Positions 56,636-64,000 of a stretch of 64,000 bases of DNA are shown here, piece after piece (the stretch's first letter is position 1; each line of letters opens with the position of its first letter). The position numbers were made by a program, and so were the translations under genes. Where the stretch lies: contig CM029610.1 of assembly GCA_017311315.1 (NCBI GenBank), positions 33,172,226-33,236,225 of the forward strand. Reading direction: 5' to 3'. The notes beneath the pieces were generated by a model. That model was not told where the DNA came from and searched no databases. It was given only the letters and a program-made list of their open reading frames with translations. This DNA comes from Dendrocalamus latiflorus. Taxonomy: Eukaryota; Streptophyta; Magnoliopsida; Poales; Poaceae.

Positions 56636-59569
56636 GTGGCTACTCCCCGTGCGCATCGCGCGAAGGCCGCGGCGGCGGTCTCCTCCGAGGGCGGATCCAC
56701 GCAGAGCACGCCGACGAAGAGCGTGACGAAGCCGGCGTACAGCCTCGGGATGAGCGGGTCGAGGCCGCCGATGAGCGGTGGTGTCCGGGGAGCAGGGTTG
56801 GTGTTGGGATTCTCGATGGCGGCCAGGGGGACGCCGGTGTCGTTTATGCCGGCGACGGTGGTGAATTCGGCGGAGGTGCCGCATTTTGAGCTCCGGGAGG
56901 ACCCCTCGTTCTGGATGGAGAACAATGTGCAGGTGTGAATTGGATCTACTGCCAATTTTGCTGCTGTTTTGTGAAATTTTTGATCGTTTGGGAAATAGAA
57001 ATTATCGTCGTATGAAACGGTGAAAAATGTAAAGCATGAGTATATAGTTTCCTCTGGTGACAGATTACAGGTTTGTGGGTAATGACTGACCATTCCAGAA
57101 TTTCATCTTGCACACTAAATAGTAATTATCATAGTATCAAATGGGAAATGGGCTCTTGTGCTAATTTTATTCTGGTAAGGTAGTGTATCACTAGAAATGT
57201 TCCTCAGTTAATGATTATGTAGACATGAGTTGGTTGAGTTTTTTTTCCTTTTCATTTATTTCCTTTTGCATTTATAACTAGGTCAGGATGCATTTAAGCT
57301 TTGAATTTTGAATCGATGCACAAGTTGGAGAGTCAATTACATCATACACATTCTTTACATTTGCGGTTGATTTATTCTCCAGGTTGTTATCCGTGTGCAC
57401 CCTCAAATAACACTGAGAAAAACCTGAATGGTTATAATCGATGCTTGAAACAAGTAGGTGCGCAGAGTATCACATGGATTGGACAGCCAGAAACCCGTTT
57501 TACATTCGACCATGTTGCTTGTGAAGCAGTGAATCAGGTCAGCTTGAAAACAATTTGATTCATGACCTGATTCTAATTCTTGTCTTGTGATTAACTGCTG
57601 AATTTGCATTTGCAGGAAGTGCTTTTCCGAGTTGCTGGTTTACCAATGGTTGAGAACTGTATGGCTGGATACAACAGCTGCATCTTTGCGTATGGACAGG
57701 TATTTTTTTTTCAACTTCATTTTTGTTTTACTAGTTCATCATGAAGAACTATTTTCATGCTCTTGAACTCCTTAATTGTTTGCAGACTGGAAGTGGAAAG
57801 ACGTACACAATGCTCGGTGAAATCAGTGAGCTGGAAGTGAGGCCTAGTCCAGACCGTGGGATGACACCACGTATTTTTGAGTTCTTGTTTGCAAGAATCA
57901 GGGCGGTAAAAAGCAAAAACTATTTTGCTCTTTTTAGTTTTTTATTACGTACATAACACATTAGTTCTTGCTGGTTAGATGATCAAGTATCTCATAATGC
58001 TACAAATCTCAAATTTGTATGTGTGCAACCCAAAATTGCAGGAAGAAGAGAGCAGGAGGGATGAGAAGCTTAAGTACAAATGCAAAGTGTTATTTCCTGG
58101 AGATTTACAATGAACAAATTACAGATCTTCTTGATCCTTCATACACAAATCTTCCAGTAAGCTATGATGCTGTTGCTTCAAGTGAATACAACTTTTCAGT
58201 GTGATACCATTATTTATACTAAGCATGAAAGAACTAATGTGCAGCTCCGGGAAGATATAAGGAAGGGAGTCTACGTAGAAAATTTGACTGAACTCGAAGT
58301 TGGCTGTGTCAGTGACATCATAAAACTTTTGTTGCAGGTAAACACATTTGCTCTAGGATCATTTTTCTTGTGAATATCCTCTGGCAGACTGTTATTGTAG
58401 TTTAACCAATCATGCTTCCCGAAACATACTTCAGGGTTCTGCAAATAGGAAAGTGGCTGCTACACATATGAATCGTGAGAGCAGCCGCTCCCACAGCGTT
58501 TTCACATGTATCATCGAGAGTAGTTGGGAGAAAGATTCGACTTCTAACTTTCGGTTTGCAAGACTGAATCTAGTCGATCTTGCTGGTTCAGAAAGGTAGA
58601 TATACAATATTTTTCACTTGTCTCACAGTTCATTGTGCCTAGTGAAATCCCAATTCCTTGAGACATCCACCTGAAACAGGCAGAGGACATCTGGTGCTGA
58701 AGGTGAGCGTCTGAAGGAAGCTGCTAATATTAACAAATCATTATCAACACTGGGGTTCGTATCTAACACTTTGGATGACTTCATTTTATATGACAATAAT
58801 TTACTCTGTGCTATTGCTCAGCCATGAGTACTTTCCTGAATTGTGCATTGCAGTCTTGTGATAATGAGTTTAGTTGATCTAACGCATGGGAAGCAAAGGC
58901 ATGTTCCTTATAGGGATTCAAGATTGACGTTTCTTCTCCAAGTAACAACCTTGAAATATCATATTATTGTGTTCTTACTGTGTTCCCTTGATGTCTAGTA
59001 TTCATCTTACTTCCTTTTTTACATACAGGATTCACTCGGTGGAAACTCAAAAACAATGATCATTGCAAATGTCAGCCCTTCGATGTGGTAATGATTTTCT
59101 GGAATTATATACACTCTAACTTGAACAGAGCATGGGATCTTGTTAGGTATCCTAATATTTCCTTTCTATTTGTTTTAAGTAGTTCCGCTAATGAAACACT
59201 CAGTACCCTCAAGTTTGTTCAGCGTGCAAGGCTCATTCAGAACAATGTAAGTATTTACCTCTTAAGTCAGTTTGTTTTCTTTACAAAATATCTTAGGCTG
59301 CTAACCACTTGCAATTCTTGCCTCTTGAAATTCAAAGGCGGTTGTGAATGAAGACGCTTCAGGAGATGTGCTAGCTTTGCAACATCAGATACGTCTCCTA
59401 AAGGTGATGTATGGAGAATTTTAGTCCTACTTTTCGTTCTATAACATCATCCTAAACTAAAAGAATGTCCTTATATCAGGAGGAGCTCGCTGTTCTCAAG
59501 CCTCAGCATGTTACTAGATCTTTATCATTCACTGGTGGCATGTATGGACTTGTACAGTTGATGCATTAG
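56636..59569 (+). pseudogene. POK-like (KIN-12): Kinesin-12 motor-domain fragment, phragmoplast-orienting kinesin (POK) type
   Basis: N-terminal part of a kinesin-12 of the POK1/POK2 subclass, plus-end motors that guide the phragmoplast to the division site in plant cells. Exons as I read them: 56636-56932, 57383-57537, 57616-57699, 57786-57905, 58042-58156, 58245-58337, 58435-58595, 58680-58754, 58854-58941, 59029-59087, 59180-59246, 59338-59403, 59480-~59540; introns are GT-AG. About 490 codons, against more than 2,000 in full POK proteins, so the long coiled-coil tail is absent. Motifs: FELREDPSFW, P-loop GQTGSGKT across exons 3/4, FLEIYNEQITDLLDP, NRESSRSHSVF (switch I), LVDLAGSER (switch II), NINKSLSTLG, VPYRDSRLTFLLQ, then neck-like EELAVLKPQHVTRSLSF. 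Damage: first codon is GTG, one base lost near 57404 (exon 2), one gained near 58097 (exon 5). Downstream, 59541 looks like a splice donor and the next exon is missing. It lies wholly inside the CACTA element. Confidence 0.93.
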
Positions 59570-60114
59570 CAATAGCAATTACAAAATATATGCAGCAGCA
59601 TGTGTTACAGACATATATACTTTTTACTACCACTATTTAGGATGCATATAATTCTTATTTAGACTTGAACAATTGCTGCATAAGGCATATAGGAGTTAGC
59701 TCCAGAACACCTTTGTAAGTAGTAGTTAAAATAAGGCACATACATCATTTTGTATCAATAGTTGACTATTGATCAATGACCTATTTGATTAGTGACAGTA
59801 GTATGTGCTGCTGGACAATACTCACATTAAGGTCCCACTTTATTGTTCATGTTCTATCAGGATGAAACAATTTGATTAGAGCAAACAGAGTCGTGGCGTC
59901 AAATCAGGAAATTCAACATGGCAAAAAAGCACGGACAAATGGAATGGAAGTGATAGTACTTTTGTTATTAGTTACAAACTTTGTAGTTTAAGTATGGAGA
60001 TTGATATGTAATTCTTGCATGAGTGGTGACACTTTTAAATTTGTTATGAGTGTTGAATTAATATATGTGTTTTTGATCCAACCGTGTTCCTAATTTGATT
60101 ATTAATTTGCAACA
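59570..60114 (+). other. Rest of captured intron and CACTA interior
   Basis: Non-coding. 59,570-59,860 reads like the continuation of the kinesin intron that opens at 59541. It ends in a good acceptor context (TTCTATCAG at 59852-59860), followed by a short frame that stops within seven codons. From about 59,900 the sequence is AT-rich and probably belongs to the original CACTA element. Confidence 0.45.
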
Positions 60115-60821
60115 ACAAATTATAATAAACTATCATATGCTCAATATGCTACCACAAATTTTACCGTTGCGATAAACCTGTATGCAAAATTGGTATTTCG
60201 TTGTGATAGGATGTTGCAACGCCGTTACTATGCTGCGATTCCACTATATGCCATGAACAATGTTCGTTGCTATAGGATCTATTTGCCACAAAACATATTT
60301 CGTTGCAATAACTTTATGGCAATGAAACGGCTTCCGTGACAATAAAACATATTGCAACGAACCGTCTCCCGTGGCAATTAAACCTGCTGCAACGAAACAC
60401 CTCCCGTAGCAATATGTCCTGTTGCAACGAAATGCTCTCCGTGGCAATAGGGTCTATTGCCACGAATCATTGGCGTGGCAATAGAACCTATTACCACGCA
60501 ATATTTTCGTGGCAACTGATACTATTGCCACGACCAAACTTTGTGGCAAAAGCAGCTATTGCCACGAAGTCAGCCGTGGCAATAGCCTATATCGCCACGA
60601 CATTATTCGTTGCAACAACAAACAATTGCCACAACACATTGCATGGCAATAACCATAGGTATTGCAACGAAACCACAATCCGTTGCACAACCTTTTAAGC
60701 ACGCAAGTACTTGCCACGCTTGCCAACGGAAGTGAAGTGTTGCAATAGTTACATATTGCATCTATTTTGGCCCTATTGCAACGATTTCGCTCCGTTGTCC
60801 TAGACCTGAAAACTAGTAGTG
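60115..60821. repeat. Right subterminal repeat array of the Pack-CACTA
   Basis: TTGCAACGAA, TTGCCACGAA and their reverse complements recur every 20-30 bases, about two dozen times, up to the terminal CTAGTAGTG. Same motifs as the left end, here alternating regularly between orientations. Confidence 0.9.
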
Positions 60822-61035
60822 CAATGTGGTCGTAACTTCTTTCGACCACGACCAAATGAGGCGTAACTTCTTTCGACCACGACCAAATGAGGCGACCGAC
60901 TTCCGACCACTTGAGAAACACGTCTACCGGCTTTCGACTTCCGACTAAGTGGTTGTAAAAGGTCCAGAGGGCATCCGACAACAGCCAACGTGGTTGTATT
61001 TGCTGCCGACCACTACTAACGTGGTCGAACAAGCT
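60822..61035. repeat. Palindromic repeats of the copia LTR, continued
   Basis: Starts with the second CAA duplication, then TGTGGTCGTAACTTCTTTCG. ACCACGACCAAATGAGGCG-type units follow, duplicated in tandem at 60840-60895, then a GTGGTTGTA...GTGGTCGAA series. Continuous with 53480-53827 once the CACTA is removed. Confidence 0.85.
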
Positions 61036-61152
61036 TTTGACCACGACAGGGAGCTATGACTTGGCAGAAAACACACAATCAAACTCAATCTTTCTAAAAA
61101 CAAGTGTCAATTACTCACCACAAATATGGGGTCACCTTCACATGGTCTCTTA

Positions 61153-62925
61153 ATCTCCCCCTTGATGAGTATATTGACAAACACAGAAAAAGCATAAAGT
61201 TGAGTTTGTTTTTTTGTTTTAACCGAGAAAGTCACACATGGTCTGGAAAGAGTGACAGTGAGACTTATGACCATGTTGACAAAAAGGAAAATGGAGCAAA
61301 ACTAGAAAGAGCAATTTTTCCTCAAAAACTCCATAAAATCACCCTTTTATGCCTTTTTCTCCATTAATCTCCCCCTTTTCACAATAAAATCATCAAGATG
61401 CAAGGACGAAAATGGAGCATGATTTTATTGAAATGACTGTAGTTTATTCATTTTAAGCATTAGGAGCCATGAAGATTATCCAAAATGACCTTTTGAGTAT
61501 TGCACCAAACCATAACAAAATAGAATGCTATCTAGATCATGACAATTCATGTATAGACAAGCTAAACCAAATAAGTCATATTCTAAAAATTAGATGAATT
61601 TCTTAGCATATCAAATCATTCAAGATTATAGTCTAGCTAAAGGTATCCAAAGATGATGCAAGCCATGTCAATATTCTAAGTGGAACCAAGAAGCTAGTAT
61701 TGAGTCAATTTAGAGTGTTATAAGTTGAAGAATGAGACATTTGAGCAAGTACTTCACATTTGTTGTAGTTGAGCAAAATTAGCACATTGGTCATGCTTTT
61801 CTTTTTAGAAATTCATGGTTGTTTCCAACCAAATTTTTGTTGCTTAGCCATGTGCTAGATCTCAACCTTATGTGACCATTTCAAGCAATAAGCTTAAGAA
61901 ATGATCTTGGTCATCCAAAACTCCCTCTGAGTTCATGTCTAGTGCAATGGCAAGCAGTCTCATGAGAAAGAATTGGTGAGATCAGTTTTTTCGCACAAAA
62001 GAGATCTTTTTGCATTTTCAAGAACAGAGAGTTAGTTACTAACTCATGCTTCATCAAAGAACTAGCATAGCTCAATCTAAAGCTCAATATAGATTCAAAA
62101 CTCAACTCAGCTTATTTGACATGGCATGAATCATAAGAGGATAACTAGAGATAGACTAGTCACAAGCTCTAACATGACATGATTTAATTCAAGTTGTGCA
62201 ATTTAATCAACCTATCATGGTAAAGACTAGGCTACACATATAAAGTCATGATAAATCAAGCACCTTAGCACTAATCATGGCAGGATTTAATGCAATTTTA
62301 TCATGTCATCAGAGGATAACAACCAAGGCTCCATGTAATTATACTACAATGCACACTGCTGAGAGTAAATGACATGAAATGCAAGGAAACACAGCTCCCC
62401 CTCAGCATGTGAAGCAATTTTAGTTCAAGTTGAGTTATGTTATCATTAAGTTCTAGAAACACCCAAATGAACTCTCCCAGAACCAAAAGCAATAAACAAG
62501 AGGGAAGAAGCCAACAAAGAAATCAGAAAAGGCAGTCCTTAAAGCGTAGATAAGATATAGAGAAGACTATAGCTCAGACTGACACTCATCTACCCCATAT
62601 GGATCTAGGACTAATAGCTGTTCTACTAACACACTAGGGAGTAAACACGTTCCCTGTCTACCCAAGGGGGCCCAACCCTCGCTAGATCTGTAAAAAGTGA
62701 GTGGACTCAACCTAGTGAGAAGAGAAGCAACTAGAAGCAGCAACCTAGAAATACAAGATGAGAGGAAGCAATCTAGGCAACTGAGAAAGAGAACCACTCC
62801 TGTCTATGCTAGAAGGACTAACCCGAATGCACCCTTATGCAATGCAATAGAATGAAAACAGGAGCAAATAAGCAATGAGATACATAACAGCGAAAAGCTC
62901 CCCCTCATAATAAACCATAAGGGCA
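61153..62925 (-). other. Non-coding tail of copia element F between pol and 3' LTR
   Basis: No coding similarity. Its plus-strand left edge (ATCTCCCCCTTGATGAG) is the polypurine tract in reverse. The remainder is colinear with the interior of the non-autonomous element at 39143-40957, which links the two families. Long post-pol tails of this kind are known in SIRE/Maximus-type copia elements; membership is an inference. Confidence 0.7.
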
Positions 62926-63978
62926 GACTACCCAAGCTCTCCCCACAAGGCTAAATACCTTGAGCTATCCAAAGGCTTGGTAAAGATATCAGCCAACTGG
63001 TGGTCACTCTCTACAACTGGAGCACTTGTCACCCTTCTCCACATGGTCTCTAAGAAAATGATATATGATATCAATGTGATTGGTCCTGGAGTGTTGCACT
63101 TGGTTCTTAGCAATGTTGATGGCAGAAGTGTTATCACAAAAGAGTGGAACACTATCTATGACTAACCCAAAGTCCCGCATGGTCAAAACCATCCAAAGTA
63201 CCTAATTGTAGCAACTGGCAGCAGCAACGTACTCGGCCTCTGCGGTGAACTATGCAACACTGGACTGCTTCCTAGAAGACCAAGAGATAAGAGAAGTGCC
63301 AATGAATTGGCAAGTGCCAGAAGTGCTCTTCCTATCTATCCTACAGCCAGCAAAGTCTGCGTCAGAGTAGGCTCTAAGGGAAGATAGGAAGATGAAGAGT
63401 ACCAGATACCATAGTCTATGGTAGCTTGAAGGTACGGAAGATGCGCTTCACCGCCTGGCGATGAGACACGCGAGGAGAGGCCTGTAATCGAGCATACAAA
63501 CACACAGCAAAGTGTATGTCTGGCCTCGAGGCCGTGAGATACAAGAGGGAGCCAATCATGCTGCGGTACTCCTTTTGATCCACTGGCTTACCATCCTCAT
63601 CTGGATCAAGTGAAGCTAATGATGCCATCGGAGTTGATACCGGCTTGCCATCACTCATGTCAAAGCGTCTCAGGAGGTCTCGAGTGTACTTGCCCTGATG
63701 CAAGAAAGTACCGTCCCAAGTCTGCTTGATCTGGAAGCTAAGGAAAAAGCTCAACTCGCCCATCATGCTCATCTCAAACTCTGTGCTCATGACATCATAG
63801 AACTAGGAAATAAGAGCATGAGAAGAGCCACCAAAGATAATGTCATTCACATAAATTTGGATGAGTAGAAGGTCATTGCCATGCCTACGAATGAACAATG
63901 TCTTGTCTACTTTACCCATCTCAAAACTATGACTCAACAAATAGGACTTAAGCCTCTCGTACCAAGCTCTAGGGGCTT
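62926..63978 (-). pseudogene. Ty1/copia reverse transcriptase and RNase H
   Basis: C-terminal end of a copia polyprotein, read from high to low coordinates. The RT part has APRAWYERL, a YVNDIIFGG box where YVDD is expected (first catalytic aspartate replaced), MMGELSFFLSFQIKQ, DLLRRFDMSDGKPVSTPM, YRSMIGSLLYLTASRPDI. The RNase H part has an AYSDADFAGC-like start near 63360, then AEAEYVAAASC, LFCDNTSAINIAKN, HIDIIYHFLRDHVEKGD, ADIFTKPLDSSRY. Stops at about 63800 and 63250 and frame changes inactivate it. The upstream part is cut at 63979 by another LTR. Confidence 0.9.
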
Positions 63979-64000
63979 TGTCGGGACCCCGGATTTCCAA
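63979..64000 (-). mobile_element. Start of another gypsy LTR, cut by the window end
   Basis: TGTCGGGACCCCGG followed by ATTTCC matches the left end of the LTR at 18431 and interrupts the copia reverse transcriptase. By analogy it would be minus-oriented. The rest lies beyond the window. Confidence 0.75.

Larger units (their letters stand above)
53828..60821. mobile_element. Pack-CACTA element carrying a kinesin-12 (POK-like) motor domain
   Basis: 6,994 bp with inverted termini CACTACTAG (53828-53836) and CTAGTAGTG (60813-60821), flanked by perfect 3-bp CAA duplications (53825-53827 and 60822-60824). The 3-bp duplication and CACTA termini define the superfamily. Dense TTGCCACGAA/TTGCAACGAA motifs in both orientations fill about 600 bp at the left end and 700 bp at the right end. 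The interior has no transposase. It contains a truncated gypsy LTR (54731-~56170) and a host kinesin fragment (56636-59569). Removing the element restores an uninterrupted palindromic LTR repeat. It must have moved with transposase supplied by another CACTA element. Confidence 0.92.
51487..61152 (-). mobile_element. 3' LTR of copia element F (2.67 kb net), split by a CACTA element
   Basis: The minus-strand LTR starts at 61152, next to the polypurine tract (ATCTCCCCCTTGATGAG on the plus strand at 61153-61169), and ends at 51487 (CGGTCCTACA). A 6,994-bp CACTA element and its CAA duplication interrupt it at 53828-60824. Net length is about 2.67 kb. It aligns with the solo LTR at 35816-38203. The 5' LTR is outside the window. 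TATA box on the minus strand at 52436-52445. The U3 side carries palindromic repeats (53480-53827 and 60822-61035). Confidence 0.85.

Overview
The window looks like intergenic DNA from a large, transposon-rich grass genome. The reasons are Del/Tekay-type Ty3/gypsy LTRs of 2.5-4.9 kb with GC-rich leaders, grass-type copia elements, CACTA elements of the TNP2 class, and a plant-specific kinesin-12 fragment. I cannot name the species. No intact host gene is visible. Every coding stretch I can recognise is transposon-derived, or is a host gene fragment carried by a transposon, and all carry stops, frameshifts or truncations.

Layout. (1) 1-~16,000: a decayed plus-strand Ty3/gypsy element whose RNase H/integrase (1-886 and 10266-11284) is split by a minus-strand LTR (~887-10265). 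That LTR is itself split by a second LTR of the same family in the opposite orientation (1442-6350, 5-bp target duplication). The element's 3' LTR (from 11285) is split by another LTR (12741-~15534). (2) ~16,050-25,510: a CACTA element with a TNP2-type transposase pseudogene, split by a solo gypsy LTR (18431-22017) and a gypsy 3'-end fragment (~22041-22945), followed by a second, TNPA-like pseudogene. (3) 25,635-28,188: solo LTR. (4) 28,194-46,195: the 3' end of a LINE (RT C-terminus and zinc-knuckle region), cut into three pieces by a non-autonomous LTR retrotransposon (28718-42166) and a solo LTR (42513-45929). The 5' LTR of the non-autonomous element contains a 4.6-kb LTR (30147-38564), which holds two further solo LTRs (33474-34886 and 35816-38203). 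(5) 46,196-51,486: a minus-strand gypsy remnant (3' LTR, chromodomain/integrase/RNase H), a minus-strand LTR-like block, and a gypsy 5' LTR with its primer-binding site. (6) 51,487-63,978: the 3' half of a minus-strand Ty1/copia element (RT, RNase H, long non-coding tail, 3' LTR). (7) 63,979-64,000: the first bases of another gypsy LTR.

The main discovery lies inside the copia 3' LTR: a 6,994-bp Pack-CACTA element (53828-60821; CACTACTAG termini, CAA target duplication, dense inverted subterminal repeats). It carries the motor domain of a kinesin-12 of the phragmoplast-orienting kinesin (POK) subclass, exons and introns included (56636-59569). The fragment keeps thirteen recognisable exons with GT-AG introns and all the main motor motifs. 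It has GTG where ATG is expected, two single-base frameshifts, and ends just after the motor domain. A truncated gypsy LTR with a TATA box lies about 1.3 kb upstream on the same strand.

The genes do not work together as a pathway. The nesting order gives a relative chronology, and most LTR insertions survive as solo LTRs, which implies repeated LTR-LTR recombination. Coordinates marked ~ are my reading of where homology stops.
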